Source: Synechococcus sp. CCY 9618 (GTDB lineage: Bacteria > Cyanobacteriota > Cyanobacteriia > PCC-6307 > Cyanobiaceae). Taken from it: a stretch of 64,000 nucleotides of DNA. The notes under the pieces are model-generated. The model was given only the letters and a program-made list of their open reading frames with translations. It did not search any database and had not been told where the DNA came from. This document shows positions 33,740 through 44,615 of this stretch, piece by piece. Each line of letters starts with the position of its first letter. Position 1 is the stretch's first letter. Made by a program: the position numbers and the translations under genes. The stretch lies in assembly GCF_019038415.1 (NCBI RefSeq), contig NZ_JAFKRG010000047.1, forward strand, positions 1 through 64,000. Reading direction: 5' to 3'.

Positions 33740-35751
33740 GCGGAGGCGGCGGAGCGCCGGCGACGGGTGCGACCGGTCGGTTCCTGCTCCTCGGGGGCGG
33801 TACTGACCGGGGCAGTCACAGGAGCTGGGGCCGGCGCGGCGGAGGCGGCCGGCGCCTGGGAGGCCACCGTCACCAGCTGGCGCTGGGGCACGACGGCGGC
33901 AGCCTGACGGCCACCACCGTCCCGACCGCCATCGCGACGGCCACCGCGGGGAGCCGGACGGGTGTCGGGTTCGGCATCGGCCCGGCCCTTGTAGGCCGGC
34001 GTGCCGGCGGGGGCGGGCTGCACCAGACAGATGATCAGCGGATCCACCTGCAGTTCCCGGCGCAGGCGGCGCTGCAGGCCCAGCTCCACCTCCCGCTGCA
34101 CACCCACCCAGTCGACGTCGGGGGCCTTGCCGCCCGTGTTGCGGGCCAGCTGGTTCCAGCGGTTCTCCAGCACCCAGCCGATCTCCCGTTCCGCCCAGAC
34201 CGAGAGCTTGCGGGCATCGGCGGCGGTGACCACTCCACGCAGGTTCACCCGCGGCGGCGCCGCCATCACGCCGTCGGTGGTGATCACCGCCAGCAGGGTG
34301 ATGACACCGTCCTCGGCCAGCTGCTGGCGCTCCTTGAGCACCCGGGCGTCGACGATGCCGTTGCGGGAGGCATCGAGCAGTTCGATGCCGGCCTTCACAG
34401 GCTCACCTTTGTTGATGGTGTCCGGGGTGAGTTCCACCACGTCGCCGTTGTCGATGATCAGAATGTGATCGGCCGGCACACCCATCGACTGGGCCGTCTT
34501 GGAATGGCAAACCAGCATGCGGTGCTCGCCGTGCACGGGCACGAAGAATTTCGGCTTGGCCAGCGCCAGCATCAGCTTGTGGTCCTCCTGGCAACCGTGG
34601 CCGGAGACGTGGATGCCCTCGCCCTTGCCGTAGACAACCTTGGCGCCCATCATCATCAGCCGGTCGATGGTGTTCACCACCGAGATGGTGTTGCCAGGGA
34701 TCGGGCTGGCGGAAAAAATGATCGTGTCTGAGGACTTCACCTGAACCTGAGGGTGCTCGCCGCGGGAGATGCGACTGAGAGCAGCCAGGGGCTCGCCCTG
34801 GCTTCCGGTCATCAGCAGGAGAGTTTCACGATCGGGAAGATCACGGATCTGCTTGATGGGAACGAACAGATCATCGGGGGCACGCATGTAGCCGAGCTCC
34901 CGGGCCTTGGCGATCACGTTGAGCATGGAACGGCCCAGCAGCCCAACCTTGCGACCGTTCTTCATCGCCAGTTCGAGAATCATCGAGACACGATGAATCG
35001 AGCTGGCGAAAGTGGTGATGATCACCCGGCCTTCCGCCTGGCTGATGTGGCGATCCAGGTTTGGGAACACGGACCGTTCCGGAGGGGTGAAACCGGGGAT
35101 CTCGGCGTTGGTGGAATCGCTGAACAGGCACAGGACGCCCTGCTCGCCGTAGTGAGCCAGACGCTGGATGTCGAAGGTTTCACCATCCACCGGGGTGTGG
35201 TCGAACTTGAAGTCACCGGTGAAGATGATCACGCCGACCGGCGTGGTGATGGCCAGCGTGAAGCTGTCGGCCATCGAGTGGGTGTTGCGGATGAACTCCA
35301 CCTTGAAGTGCTGGCCGACGTGGACCACATCGCGGGGGCCGACCGTCTGGATGGTGGTGCGGTCGGTGACACCGGCCTCCTCCATCTTGCCCTGCAGCAT
35401 CGACATGGCCAGCCTGGGGCCGTAGATGATCGGGATGTTGAAGTTCTTGAGGTGGTGGGGGATACCACCGATGTGATCCTCGTGGCCGTGGGTGACGACC
35501 ATGCCGCGGATGCGCTTCTGATTCTCGCGCAGGTAGCTGGTGTCGGGCATCACCACATTGACGCCGTGCATGCCGTCGCTGGGGAAGGCCAGGCCCGCAT
35601 CCACCAGCATCAGCTCATCGCCGTACTCGAAGACGCAGGTGTTCTTGCCGATCTCGTGGAGGCCGCCGAGGGGAATGACTTTCAGGCCCTGGTGGCTGGT
35701 TTTGGCACCCTGGCCGTTGCGGACGATGGGATTGGCGTTCTGACTTGTCAT
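33733..35751 (-). CDS. rnj: Ribonuclease J
   Basis: RNase J is a 5'-to-3' exonuclease and endonuclease, central to mRNA turnover and rRNA processing in cyanobacteria. The 672-residue protein has the beta-lactamase metal motif HGHEDH at residues 88-93, FTGDFKFDH and SDSTNAEIPG. The beta-CASP region and the HVSGHGCQEDHKLML segment near 385 follow. After about residue 570 comes an Arg/Gly then Ala/Pro-rich tail (PRGGRRDGGRDGGG), typical of cyanobacterial forms and probably RNA- or protein-binding. It is 121 bases downstream of dapA and convergent with the TPR-like gene. Confidence 0.96.
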   Translation of the reverse strand: MTSQNANPIVRNGQGAKTSHQGLKVIPLGGLHEIGKNTCVFEYGDELMLVDAGLAFPSDGMHGVNVVMPDTSYLRENQKRIRGMVVTHGHEDHIGGIPHHLKNFNIPIIYGPRLAMSMLQGKMEEAGVTDRTTIQTVGPRDVVHVGQHFKVEFIRNTHSMADSFTLAITTPVGVIIFTGDFKFDHTPVDGETFDIQRLAHYGEQGVLCLFSDSTNAEIPGFTPPERSVFPNLDRHISQAEGRVIITTFASSIHRVSMILELAMKNGRKVGLLGRSMLNVIAKARELGYMRAPDDLFVPIKQIRDLPDRETLLLMTGSQGEPLAALSRISRGEHPQVQVKSSDTIIFSASPIPGNTISVVNTIDRLMMMGAKVVYGKGEGIHVSGHGCQEDHKLMLALAKPKFFVPVHGEHRMLVCHSKTAQSMGVPADHILIIDNGDVVELTPDTINKGEPVKAGIELLDASRNGIVDARVLKERQQLAEDGVITLLAVITTDGVMAAPPRVNLRGVVTAADARKLSVWAEREIGWVLENRWNQLARNTGGKAPDVDWVGVQREVELGLQRRLRRELQVDPLIICLVQPAPAGTPAYKGRADAEPDTRPAPRGGRRDGGRDGGGRQAAAVVPQRQLVTVASQAPAASAAPAPAPVTAPVSTAPEEQEPTGRTRRRRSAASAG

Positions 35752-35872
35752 GAAGGGGGAAAGATGGGTGGGAAAAGGACGGTTGAAAGGGTCCGGTGGA
35801 GCTGGTCGCGGTGAAACGGAGTCGTGAAGCGGAGTCGTGAGGCGGAGGTGACTCTGGACATCAGCCTTGGCG

Positions 35873-36802
35873 TCAGGTGGGACGCAGGGCGGCCAGGATC
35901 GAGGAGAGGCGTTGTCGCACGGATGTGTCGGCGGAAAGCAGGGGAAGACGGGGGGCGCCCACGGGCCAGCCGCTGATCTCCAGGGCGGCTTTGACGGGGA
36001 TGGGGTTGGTGGTGCAGAACAGGGCCTTGCACAGGGGCAGCAGCTGCTGGTGCTCGTCCAGAGCGGCGGCGACGTCGCCGATCAGGAAGGACTGGAGCAT
36101 GGTCCGGATCCTGGGACCCACCAGGTGGCTGGCCACGCTCACCACACCCACGGCACCCACGGCCAGCATCGGCAGGGTGAGGGCGTCGTCGCCGCTGTAG
36201 ATGGCCAGACGGTCGCCGCAGAGGGCCCGCAGCTGGCTGACCTCGTCGGTGCTGCCGCTGGCGGCCTTGAAGCCCACCACGTTGGGCACGTCGAGCAGCC
36301 GGGCTGTGGTGTCCGGCGCCAGGCTGCAGCCGGTACGACCAGGAATGTTGTAGAGCATCAGAGGCAGCTCCGGCGCGGCCTTGGCCACCGCCCGGAAATG
36401 GGCCTCCAGCCCGTCCTGGGGCGGCTTGTTGTAGTACGGCACCACCACCAGGGCGCCATTGGCGCCGAGGGCCGCCGCCTCATGGGTGGCCTCCACCGCT
36501 TCAGCGGTGCAGTTGCTGCCGCTGCCGGCCACCAGGCTGGCCCGGTTTCCCACCGCTCCCTTGACAGCGGCGAACAGCTCGTGCTGCTCCTGCCAGGTGA
36601 GGGTGGGGGATTCGCCGGTGGTGCCGCACAGCACCAGCCCATCGGACCCATTGGCCACCAGGTGGTCGGCCAGGCGGGCGGCCAGGTCCAGATCGATGGC
36701 CCCGTCCTGGCGGAAGGGGGTGACCATCGCGGTGAGCAGCCGTCCGAACGGGGCCTCCGGAGAGGGAGCGGTGCTCGGTGCCGGCAGAGTGGCTGTGCTC
36801 AA
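35873..36802 (-). CDS. dapA: 4-hydroxy-tetrahydrodipicolinate synthase
   Basis: DapA condenses pyruvate with aspartate semialdehyde in the lysine and diaminopimelate pathway. The 309-residue TIM barrel shows [32 protein letters not shown] near 60 and the catalytic Tyr in [10 protein letters not shown] near 140. The Schiff-base Lys is in VVGFKAASG near 170. Its ATG overlaps the asd stop by 4 bases (36799-36802), which couples the two successive enzymes. The short Pro/Ala-rich start is variable. Confidence 0.96.
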   Translation of the reverse strand: MSTATLPAPSTAPSPEAPFGRLLTAMVTPFRQDGAIDLDLAARLADHLVANGSDGLVLCGTTGESPTLTWQEQHELFAAVKGAVGNRASLVAGSGSNCTAEAVEATHEAAALGANGALVVVPYYNKPPQDGLEAHFRAVAKAAPELPLMLYNIPGRTGCSLAPDTTARLLDVPNVVGFKAASGSTDEVSQLRALCGDRLAIYSGDDALTLPMLAVGAVGVVSVASHLVGPRIRTMLQSFLIGDVAAALDEHQQLLPLCKALFCTTNPIPVKAALEISGWPVGAPRLPLLSADTSVRQRLSSILAALRPT

Positions 36803-37875
36803 GCGGCACCTCCAGGAGCGGGGGCCGACGGCTCCTGAAGCAGTTCGGCGATCTGGATGGCGTTGAGGGCGGCTCCCTTGCGGATCTGATCGCCGCAGAG
36901 CCAGAGCTCAAGGGCGTTGGGGTCGCTGAGATCCTGGCGGATGCGGCCCACGGCCACCGCATCGCGGCCTGTGACGTCGGTGGGCATGGGAAACCGGTTG
37001 GCCCGGAAGTCCTCGATCAGCTCGACCCCGGGCGCCGACGCCAGCAGGGTGCGGGCCTCCTCCACGGGGAAGGGTGCTTCGAATTCGATGTTGACGGCTT
37101 CGGAATGGGCCCGCAGGACCGGTACCCGCACACAGGTGGCCGAGAGGCGCAGCTCCGGCAGACCCATGATCTTGCGGGTTTCATGAAGCATCTTCAGCTC
37201 CTCCTCGCAGTAGCCGTTGGGCTGCAGCGGCGAGTTGTGCAGGAAGAGGTTGAAGGCCAGGGAGTGGGGCAGCACCTCACTCACCGGCTCGCCCCCCTCG
37301 AGCACGGTGCGGCTGAGGCTGCGCAGTTCCTCCATGGCCCGGGCGCCAGCACCGCTGGCCGACTGGTAGGTGCTGAGCACCACGCGGCGGATCGGCCGAC
37401 GGGCGGCCAGGGGTGCCAGGACCACCGTCAGCAGGATGGTGGTGCAGTTGGGATTGGCGATGATCCCGCCGTGGTCGAAGGCGGCCTCGGGGTTGACCTC
37501 GGGCACCACCAGGGGCACGGCGGGATCCATCCGGAAGGCGCTGGAGTTGTCGATCACCACCGCTCCGGCGGCGACGGCCACCGGGGCCCACTGTTTCGAG
37601 ACGGAGCCCCCGGCGGAGGCCAGGACAAGATCGACGCCTTCGAAGGACTCGGGCCCGACAGGCAGCACCTCAAGCGGTTCTCCCTGCCAGGCCAGCTCCT
37701 GGCCGGCCGAGCGGGGCGACGCCATCGGCAGCAGCTCGGCGACGGGAAACGCCCGCTCCTGGAGCAGGGCGATGAGCTCCTGGCCCACGGCACCGGTGGC
37801 GCCGAGGATGGCGATGCGCAGGGGCCGCCGCGGCAGATGGCGCGGAGGGGAGGAGAGGGTCGCTGAGACGGTCAA
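36799..37875 (-). CDS. asd: Aspartate-semialdehyde dehydrogenase
   Basis: Asd reduces aspartyl phosphate to aspartate semialdehyde, the branch point for lysine and threonine. [19 protein letters not shown] binds NADP. The catalytic Cys is in NPNCTTI near residue 145. The His region lies in [16 protein letters not shown]. The exact start is unsure. The nearest allowed codon that fits family length is TTG at 37875 (358 residues). An ATG at 38106 would extend the gene across the divergent tig promoter region and is unlikely. It forms an overlapping pair with dapA and completes the lysine route begun by lysC at 22.2 kb. Confidence 0.93.
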   Translation of the reverse strand: MTVSATLSSPPRHLPRRPLRIAILGATGAVGQELIALLQERAFPVAELLPMASPRSAGQELAWQGEPLEVLPVGPESFEGVDLVLASAGGSVSKQWAPVAVAAGAVVIDNSSAFRMDPAVPLVVPEVNPEAAFDHGGIIANPNCTTILLTVVLAPLAARRPIRRVVLSTYQSASGAGARAMEELRSLSRTVLEGGEPVSEVLPHSLAFNLFLHNSPLQPNGYCEEELKMLHETRKIMGLPELRLSATCVRVPVLRAHSEAVNIEFEAPFPVEEARTLLASAPGVELIEDFRANRFPMPTDVTGRDAVAVGRIRQDLSDPNALELWLCGDQIRKGAALNAIQIAELLQEPSAPAPGGAA

Positions 37876-38172
37876 CGGGGGGAGAAGGGACAGGTGGCGG
37901 GTCGGGAGAGGGGCGGCGATCTGGAGACTGGGCCCGGAACGAAGCCTTGCGCAGGGATCCGGAGAAGGAGCGGGAAGCTGAGAGGTGGGTGGAGCTCGGG
38001 AGAAACGCTGAATCAGAAAGGATGGCTGACCCGAACCTCCGGCTCGCTGGCCGGAAAGGACGGATCTGATTGGGAATATGGGCGCGCCGGTGCGTCGATC
38101 GCACAATACGTGGTGGAAGCCCGGAACGGCCAGTTTCTAGGATGGGGGACTGTCCCGCGCGAGCCCTGTTTC
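37876..38172. other. Divergent promoter region between asd and tig
   Basis: This 297-base spacer must carry promoters for both directions. A TAGGAT box at 38138-38143 stands about 30 bases before the tig ATG. Such -10-like boxes are common in cyanobacteria, though I see no good -35 partner. I find no RNA gene in it. Confidence 0.4.
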
Positions 38173-39654
38173 ATGAGTCCTGCCGCCAGCACCGCCAGCG
38201 CCGATGCCAACCTCCGGGTGACCACCTCCCCGCGGCCAGGAAGTCGTGTGGCGGTGGAGGTCGCCGTGCCGGCTGGACGCAGCCAGAAGAGCTACGACAC
38301 CGCCCTGGAGAAGCTCAGCCGCAGCGTCAAGCTGCCCGGCTTCCGCAAGGGCCGGGTGCCCCGCCCGGTGCTGCTCCAGCAGATCGGAACGCTGCGGATC
38401 CGTGCCACAGCGCTTGAGGACCTGGTCGACGCGGTGGTGCGGGAGGCGATGCAGCAGGAGGCCATCGAAGCCATCGGCCGCCCCGTGCTGAGCGAGGCCT
38501 TCGAGCTGGTTCTCGAGCGCTACACCCCGGGGGAGGAACTCACCATCACCCTGGAGATGGACGTGGAGCCGTGCCCCAGCCTGCGCAGCACCAGGGGGCT
38601 CACGGCGGAGGCCGAACCCGTGCCCTTCGACCCCGCCCGGGTGGATGAGCTGATCGAGCAGTCCCGCCGTCAGCTGGCCACCCTGGTGCCGGTGGAGGAC
38701 CGGACCGCAGCCGAGGGCGACGTGGCCCAGATCGCCTTCAGCGGCACCTTCGTGGACAGCGGCGAAGCCATCGAGGGCGGCAGCAGCGAGGGGATGGAAG
38801 TGGAACTGGAGGAGGGCCGCATGATCCCCGGCTTCGTCGCCGGCATCCTCGGCATGGCCGTCGGCGAGACCCGCGAGGTGTCCTGCCGTTTCCCGGACTC
38901 CTACCCCCAGGAGACGGCAGCGGGGCGGGAGGCCCGCTTCTCCATCACCCTGCTCGAACTCAAGACCCGGGAACTGCCCGCCCTGGACGATGGCTTCGCC
39001 CAGCAGGCCAGCGACAAGTCGACCCTGGCCGAGCTTCGCGCCGACCTGGAGGAGCGCCTGCGGGAGGAGGCCGAGCGTCGCCATCGCTCCAACCGCCACG
39101 AAGCCCTGCTGACGGTCCTGGTGGAGCAACTGGAGGTGGAACTGCCCGAAACCCTGATCCAGCAGGAGGTGCGCAACCTGATCGAGCAGACCGCCGGCCA
39201 GATCTCCCAGCAGGGCATGGATGTCAAGAAACTGTTCACCCCCGATCTGGTGCGCAGCCTGATGGACACCTCCCGGCCCGAAGCCGAACAGCGGCTGCGG
39301 CGCACCCTGGCCCTCAAGGCCCTGGCTGCGGCCGAGAACATCGAGGTGGCCGCAGCCGATCTGGAGGCCAGGCTGAGCGAGATCCGCCAGGGCCTGAGCG
39401 ACAGCGCCGCCATCGACCCTGAGCGCCTGCGGCTGGCCGTGGCCGAGGATCTGCTCAAGGAGACGCTGCTGGAGTGGCTGGAGGCCAACAGCACGATCAC
39501 CGAGAAGGCACCGGACGACAGCGAAGCGGAGGCGGCCGGCGCCGGGGAGCAGTCGGAGGCGACCCAGCCGGCGGCGAAGACCAAGGCGAAGACGAAGAAG
39601 GCGGCCGCGGAGGAGGGAGACGCCGGCGCTCAGGAGGAAGCCGCCCAGCCATAG
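38173..39654 (+). CDS. tig: Trigger factor
   Basis: Trigger factor is the ribosome-bound chaperone that meets nascent chains. The 493-residue protein has the ribosome-binding signature [12 protein letters not shown] near residues 57-68. A PPIase (FKBP-like) domain follows around 165-245 ([32 protein letters not shown]), then the helical arm domain. The tail after about 445 is a charged Ala/Glu/Lys-rich extension. The ATG at 38173 fits the family start. clpP and clpX follow on the same strand, as in other picocyanobacteria. Confidence 0.96.
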   Translation: MSPAASTASADANLRVTTSPRPGSRVAVEVAVPAGRSQKSYDTALEKLSRSVKLPGFRKGRVPRPVLLQQIGTLRIRATALEDLVDAVVREAMQQEAIEAIGRPVLSEAFELVLERYTPGEELTITLEMDVEPCPSLRSTRGLTAEAEPVPFDPARVDELIEQSRRQLATLVPVEDRTAAEGDVAQIAFSGTFVDSGEAIEGGSSEGMEVELEEGRMIPGFVAGILGMAVGETREVSCRFPDSYPQETAAGREARFSITLLELKTRELPALDDGFAQQASDKSTLAELRADLEERLREEAERRHRSNRHEALLTVLVEQLEVELPETLIQQEVRNLIEQTAGQISQQGMDVKKLFTPDLVRSLMDTSRPEAEQRLRRTLALKALAAAENIEVAAADLEARLSEIRQGLSDSAAIDPERLRLAVAEDLLKETLLEWLEANSTITEKAPDDSEAEAAGAGEQSEATQPAAKTKAKTKKAAAEEGDAGAQEEAAQP

Positions 39655-39688
39655 ATTGAGGCCACTCCCTGTCCGCCTGCGAGACCGC

Positions 39689-40435
39689 GTGATCGATGCC
39701 CGACCGCCCCTGACCCCCCCCGGGGTGCCCCCAGCCGTGGCGGGCCCCGGAGGATCCCGGCGCCACCCCGTCAGCAACCTCTGGCAGGGACCTCGCCCCT
39801 GGAACGCCATGGAGGGCCACGGTCCGTCGGCCGCTCCGGGGGTGCTTCCCACGGTGGTGGAGCAGTCCGGCCGCGGCGACCGCGCCTTCGACATCTACTC
39901 CCGCCTGCTGCGGGAGCGGATCATCTTCCTGGGCACCGGCATCGACGATCAGGTGGCCGATTCCCTGGTGGCCCAGCTGCTCTTCCTGGAGGCCGAGGAT
40001 CCCGAGAAGGACATCCAGATCTACATCAACTCCCCTGGGGGGTCGGTGACCAGCGGCCTGGCCATCTACGACACCATGCAGCAGGTGTCTCCGGACGTGG
40101 TCACCATCTGCTATGGCCTGGCCGCCAGCATGGGAGCGTTCCTGCTCACCGGCGGGGCCCACGGCAAGCGCCTGGCCCTGCCCAACGCCCGGATCATGAT
40201 CCACCAACCCCTGGGGGGTGCCCAGGGGCAGGCGGTGGACATCGAGATCCAGGCCCGGGAAATCCTTTTCCTCAAGGACACGCTCAACGGTCTGATGGCC
40301 GAGCACACCGGCCAGCCCCTCGACAAGATCGCTGAAGATACCGACCGCGACTACTTCCTTTCGCCGGCAGAGGCGGTTGAATACGGACTGATCGACCGGG
40401 TGGTCGATGACGCTCCCGACCCCGCCGTCACCTAG
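39689..40435 (+). CDS. clpP: ATP-dependent Clp protease proteolytic subunit
   Basis: ClpP forms the barrel-shaped serine protease that degrades proteins delivered by Clp[19 protein letters not shown] forms the oxyanion and strand region, the catalytic Ser lies in [11 protein letters not shown] and the catalytic His in [12 protein letters not shown]. The Asp follows in the family position. I use the GTG at 39689 because similarity to other picocyanobacterial ClpP seems to include [11 protein letters not shown]. That gives 248 residues with a longer N-terminal segment than normal. The ATG at 39809 would give 208. It is 34 bases after tig. Confidence 0.92.
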   Translation: MIDARPPLTPPGVPPAVAGPGGSRRHPVSNLWQGPRPWNAMEGHGPSAAPGVLPTVVEQSGRGDRAFDIYSRLLRERIIFLGTGIDDQVADSLVAQLLFLEAEDPEKDIQIYINSPGGSVTSGLAIYDTMQQVSPDVVTICYGLAASMGAFLLTGGAHGKRLALPNARIMIHQPLGGAQGQAVDIEIQAREILFLKDTLNGLMAEHTGQPLDKIAEDTDRDYFLSPAEAVEYGLIDRVVDDAPDPAVT

Positions 40436-40569
40436 ACGCCGTCCTTCCGCCACCGGTCCGATCCTCCGAGACGACTGACAAAACGGCGGTTGGGGTCGAT
40501 CCTGGGGGACGGACTCCCGTCCCGATCACGTCCAGGACGCCCAACGCCGCTCCCGCCGCCTCCTCGCCG

Positions 40570-41943
40570 ATGGCCAAGTTCGACGCCCATCTGAAGTGTT
40601 CCTTCTGCGGCAAGTCCCAGGAACAGGTGCGGAAGCTGATCGCCGGACCGGGCGTCTACATCTGCGACGAGTGCATCGATCTCTGCAACGAGATCCTCGA
40701 CGAGGAGCTGGTCGAGCACCACGGCCATGGTCCCCAGAGCCGTCCCACGGCGGATGGAGGTCGCAAGGCGCCGCCGAAGAAATCCCCCAGACCGGCCCCC
40801 ACCCTGGCCACCATCCCCAGGCCCCAGGAGATCAAGTCCTTCCTCGACCAGCAGGTGGTGGGCCAGGAGGAGGCCAAGAAGGTACTGGCGGTTGCGGTCT
40901 ACAACCACTACAAGCGGCTGGCCTGGCAGGGGGATGGCAAGGGCGAGACGGACCAGACAGCCACCCGACTGCACAAATCGAACATCCTGCTGATCGGTCC
41001 CACCGGCTGCGGCAAGACCCTGCTGGCCCAGTCCCTGGCGGAGATGCTCGATGTGCCCTTCGCCGTGGCCGATGCCACCACCCTGACCGAAGCCGGCTAC
41101 GTGGGCGAGGACGTGGAGAACATCCTGCTGCGTCTGCTCCAGAAGGCTGACCTCGACGTGGATCAGGCCCAGCGGGGGATCATCTACATCGATGAGATCG
41201 ACAAGATCGCCCGCAAGAGCGAAAACCCTTCCATCACCCGCGACGTCTCCGGTGAGGGAGTGCAGCAGGCCCTGCTCAAGATGCTCGAGGGCACGGTGGC
41301 CAACGTGCCCCCCCAGGGGGGCCGCAAGCACCCCTACCAGGACTGCATCCAGATCGACACCAGCCAGGTGCTGTTCATCTGCGGTGGAGCCTTCGTCGGA
41401 CTGGAGGACCTGGTGCAGAAACGGATGGGTCGCAACGCGATCGGCTTCCTGCCCACCGATGGCCGGGCCAGGGTGCGGCCCGGCAAGGACCGCCACTCCA
41501 GCGAGGTGATGCGCCATCTCGAACCGGAGGACCTGGTGCGCTACGGGCTCATCCCCGAATTCATCGGTCGGCTGCCGGTGAGCGCCGTGCTCGAACCCCT
41601 TGACACCTCCGCCCTCGAGGCGATCCTCACCGAACCCAGGGACGCCCTGGTGAAGCAGTTCCAGACCCTCCTGAGCATGGACAACGTGCGGCTCGACTTC
41701 GAGCCGGGCGCGGTCGAGGCCATCGCCGCCGAAGCCCATCGCCGCAAGACCGGCGCCCGGGCCCTGCGGGGCATCGTCGAGGAACTGATGCTCGACGTCA
41801 TGTACGACCTGCCCTCCCGCCGGGACGTGCAGAGCTTCACCATCACCCGGGAACTGGTGGAACAGCGCAGCAAGGCCAAGGTGCTGCCGATCAACGCCGC
41901 AGCCGAACTGGACGGCCACCGGGGCGAACAGGCCACGGCCTGA
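40570..41943 (+). CDS. clpX: ATP-dependent Clp protease ATPase subunit ClpX
   Basis: ClpX unfolds tagged proteins and feeds them to ClpP. The N-terminal zinc-binding domain has CSFCGKSQ and CDECIDLC (residues about 10-40). The AAA+ module has Walker A GPTGCGKT near 143-150, Walker [14 protein letters not shown], the RKHPYQD pore-region segment and sensor 2 in the C-terminal [15 protein letters not shown]. It has 457 residues, a normal length. The gene follows clpP after 134 bases of spacer with no other feature that I can see. Confidence 0.97.
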   Translation: MAKFDAHLKCSFCGKSQEQVRKLIAGPGVYICDECIDLCNEILDEELVEHHGHGPQSRPTADGGRKAPPKKSPRPAPTLATIPRPQEIKSFLDQQVVGQEEAKKVLAVAVYNHYKRLAWQGDGKGETDQTATRLHKSNILLIGPTGCGKTLLAQSLAEMLDVPFAVADATTLTEAGYVGEDVENILLRLLQKADLDVDQAQRGIIYIDEIDKIARKSENPSITRDVSGEGVQQALLKMLEGTVANVPPQGGRKHPYQDCIQIDTSQVLFICGGAFVGLEDLVQKRMGRNAIGFLPTDGRARVRPGKDRHSSEVMRHLEPEDLVRYGLIPEFIGRLPVSAVLEPLDTSALEAILTEPRDALVKQFQTLLSMDNVRLDFEPGAVEAIAAEAHRRKTGARALRGIVEELMLDVMYDLPSRRDVQSFTITRELVEQRSKAKVLPINAAAELDGHRGEQATA

Positions 41944-41987
41944 ATCCAGCGCCGGGCAGCCCGGCGGGAGCGGCCATCCGTACCGGC

Positions 41988-42761
41988 ATGGGGCTGAAGA
42001 GACCGCCCCGGTGGCGCGAGGCTGGAACCCTTGCCTTCTCCCCCGCCTTGTCCGCCGCCGACCACCTGCAGGCGTCCCGCCAGCACGGCCTGTTCCTCCA
42101 CCACGGCATCGACCTGGGAGACGGGACCGTGGCCCATTACCTGGAGGGCCGGGAGATTCTTCGCAGCAGCCGCGATGACTTCAGCCGGGGGGAGACGATC
42201 AGCACCGTGAGCTATCCGGAGGGGAGCTGCTCCCCGGTGGGCGTCACCCTGCGCCGGGCCATGGGACGCATCGGCGAGCAGCGGTACAACCTGCTGTTCA
42301 ACAACTGCGAGCACTTCGCCCACTGGTGCAAGACCGGGCGCCATCGCAGCGCCCAGGTGGAGGGCTGGCTGCACACCGGCAGCCTCGGCGCCCTGGCCCT
42401 CGGCCAGTTCGTACCGGCGGCCCTGCTGAGCGGGGCAAAGGTGCTGCTGCGCCAGGGCCAGGGTCTGGCCGAGACCCTGGCGACGGGCCTCGACCCGGAG
42501 CAGATTGCCCGGGGCCGGGCGCTCGCCCTGCAGACCCTGGAGCAGCTTGATGGCCTCCGGCAGCGACTGATGGAGCGGCTGGAGGAGGAACTGGCCAGGG
42601 CAGAACGGCGCTGGGGGGACGGAACCGGAGTGATCACAGTGGCCAGCGATCCGCTCACAAAGGCGCGGCTGGCGGCCCAGAACCTGGCTGACCAGCTGAC
42701 GGCGGTGGAGGAGATGGAAGAGCGGCTGCAGCGGCTGCTGGAGCCGGGGGATGATCCCTAA
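41988..42761 (+). CDS. LRAT/NC-domain (NlpC/P60 superfamily) protein
   Basis: The 257-residue protein shows the lecithin-retinol-acyltransferase-like pair HHGIDLGDGTVAHYLEG (His near residue 38) and NNCEHFAHWC (catalytic Cys near 105). This is a circularly permuted papain-like fold that can transfer or hydrolyse acyl groups. The C-terminal half is a long, charged helix region of unknown function. The bacterial substrate is not known. It lies 44 bases after clpX and ends in a 4-base overlap with a convergent glycosyltransferase gene. Confidence 0.8.
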   Translation: MGLKRPPRWREAGTLAFSPALSAADHLQASRQHGLFLHHGIDLGDGTVAHYLEGREILRSSRDDFSRGETISTVSYPEGSCSPVGVTLRRAMGRIGEQRYNLLFNNCEHFAHWCKTGRHRSAQVEGWLHTGSLGALALGQFVPAALLSGAKVLLRQGQGLAETLATGLDPEQIARGRALALQTLEQLDGLRQRLMERLEEELARAERRWGDGTGVITVASDPLTKARLAAQNLADQLTAVEEMEERLQRLLEPGDDP

Positions 42762-43684
42762 CCAGCTGATCTGCCTTGCCCGCCAGCCATGGTTCTGCGG
42801 AGGCGATGCAGCGGCGAGCGCACGATCCGGCTGATCAGAAACAGCGAGGACTTCAGCGGATGCGGACGACAGCGGCATCCCAGGGCCAGACGATCGAGGG
42901 ACAGAAGCAAGAACGCTCGCCAGCCGTAGTAGTCGATGACATTGGCCTCCTTGTCGGCCATGAAGAGGGCATCGCTATGGTTCGCCGAGAGACCATCACA
43001 GCCGAAGCTGGCGATCACCTGTGGAACATACAGAAACGGACCAAGGGCAGACAATCTGAGATTCATGTCCCAGTCGGCGTAGATTCGATACTTCTCATTC
43101 AGGCGCAAGCCATGGCGACGAAACGTCTGCAGTCGGTAAAACGCGGCCTGATGACTGAAGTTTTTCAGCATCAGTCTTGACAAGGGAAACGCTCCGCCGA
43201 AGACATAGCCAGGCCTTTCGACCCAGATGTCACCATGCACAACATGCTGAGAGGCCTTGATCAGGTGGCCTGAAATCTGCTCCAGCGTGTCGTCCGCCAT
43301 CAGGCGGTCATCGGAACCGATGAAGTAGACCCAATCACCCCGGGCGAGCTGCAACGCCTCGTTCATGGATGCATAAATGCCGGCTCCTGCTGAAATGATT
43401 GCCCGCACCGTCACACCGGCAGAGGCGAGATGCTGGATGGCATGATTCAGCGTTCCATCGGCAGAGCCCCCATCGGCCAGGATCACCTCGAAGTCTCGAA
43501 AGGTCTGGGTCAGGATTGACGTCAGAGCCTTATCGATGATGTGGGCACAGTTGAGCGTTGGAAGAATGATGGAAATCAGAGGCTGTCGGCTGATCCCGGA
43601 AGTCATGACCATCCTGGCCCAGTTGCGAGAGGAAGAAGGCGATCGACGCTGGAGTCCGCTGGTGGGTGCATCAAAGGTCGCCAT
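42758..43684 (-). CDS. Family 2 glycosyltransferase
   Basis: This GT-A enzyme would add a sugar to a surface glycan. PLISIILPTLNCAHIIDKALTS and FEVILADGGSADGT carry the nucleotide-sugar site, and FIGSDDRL supplies the DxD-like acids near residue 125. IYADWDMNLRLS follows in the acceptor part. The first 25 residues do not fit the family, so the ATG at 43612 or 43606 may be the true start. Composition is lower in GC than the flanking clpX and dnaX genes. It is separated by 40 bases from a DUF5672-type gene upstream on the same strand. Confidence 0.85.
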   Translation of the reverse strand: MATFDAPTSGLQRRSPSSSRNWARMVMTSGISRQPLISIILPTLNCAHIIDKALTSILTQTFRDFEVILADGGSADGTLNHAIQHLASAGVTVRAIISAGAGIYASMNEALQLARGDWVYFIGSDDRLMADDTLEQISGHLIKASQHVVHGDIWVERPGYVFGGAFPLSRLMLKNFSHQAAFYRLQTFRRHGLRLNEKYRIYADWDMNLRLSALGPFLYVPQVIASFGCDGLSANHSDALFMADKEANVIDYYGWRAFLLLSLDRLALGCRCRPHPLKSSLFLISRIVRSPLHRLRRTMAGGQGRSAG

Positions 43685-43724
43685 CGCAGGTTAGGCGCTT
43701 GAGCATCGAAACGAGCTTCGCCCA

Positions 43725-44615
43725 TCATTCGATGTCGGAGAATTCATGGGGATAGGTGTTCAGCCAGAACGCTTTGTCATGCTTTTCCCAGGCATGGCAT
43801 CCCAATGGTGTGGAGGGACTGATTCGGGCATGGGTAGCACGAGGATTCGTTTCAATCGAGAAGCAGGCTGCCTCCCAAAGCCCTGGAATCAGCATCCATG
43901 GATAAACATGAGGTGCATAAATCCCAAAGAAATGATCCTCCTGAACCTGGCAGTTCACGTAATGGCGCAACGTGTTCCTCCAGCCGCAGGACATGGCAAA
44001 GAAAGCGCCCAGACGCTTCAGGAACAGAAGCGGTCTACGGCGGACAGGGAAATCCCCATAACGCGTGAAAAGCTTCAGGCGAAAGGCCAGGTCCGACGAC
44101 CGAAAAACGGGGCTGGAGTGAAAGGCCCGGGAACGGAGGATCCTGATCATTCCATCGACAGCTCGCAGGGAAAGACCTCCATTTCCCACACCCGTATCCG
44201 GCGTATCTTCTCCCAATTCACCAGTCCAGGGAGCCCCAACATAAGTGTAACCTTTTACAAGCCAGTCGCAGAGGCTGTCATTGAATATCCAGGCATCCAG
44301 CTGGAACACAAGAATATAATCCCAGGCGGCGAACATCTCATAGAAGTCCGCTCGCATCAGCAGCTGATTGTAAGCAGCAACGGAAGCCAGATCCCCATCG
44401 GGAACCGAACGCGTGCTGACGCGCAACTGGGCGGAGGCTGCGATGGAGAGGTCCTTCAGAAAGCCTGCAGGAGATTGACTGGCTTTGTGTAACAGAATGA
44501 ACTCAAAGTTCTTCAGCTTCGAAAAGGCATTCAACAGCGCGCGTGTTTCATTGCGCGGAAGCTGGAACGTATGGAGCGGGACGACGACGACACAGGAGGG
44601 AATCGGCGTCGACAT
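43725..44615 (-). CDS. DUF5672-type putative glycosyltransferase
   Basis: The 296-residue protein has AAWDYILVFQLDAWIFND near 105, YVGAPW near 130 and VGNGGLSLRAVDGM near 150. These are the hallmarks of the DUF5672 family found beside glycosyltransferases. The QLDAWIF and GNGGLSLR segments look like the donor and metal-binding site of a GT-A fold. Acceptor and donor are unknown. About half of its bases are G/C (30 of 60 at 43921-43980), which is low for this chromosome and suggests transfer. It is paired with the family 2 gene at 42758. Confidence 0.75.
   Translation of the reverse strand: MSTPIPSCVVVVPLHTFQLPRNETRALLNAFSKLKNFEFILLHKASQSPAGFLKDLSIAASAQLRVSTRSVPDGDLASVAAYNQLLMRADFYEMFAAWDYILVFQLDAWIFNDSLCDWLVKGYTYVGAPWTGELGEDTPDTGVGNGGLSLRAVDGMIRILRSRAFHSSPVFRSSDLAFRLKLFTRYGDFPVRRRPLLFLKRLGAFFAMSCGWRNTLRHYVNCQVQEDHFFGIYAPHVYPWMLIPGLWEAACFSIETNPRATHARISPSTPLGCHAWEKHDKAFWLNTYPHEFSDIE

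Noticed and set aside
38090-38104. GTGCG/CGCAC inverted repeat upstream of tig as a regulator site
   Set aside because: Five-base arms are expected often by chance and no regulator gene is near.
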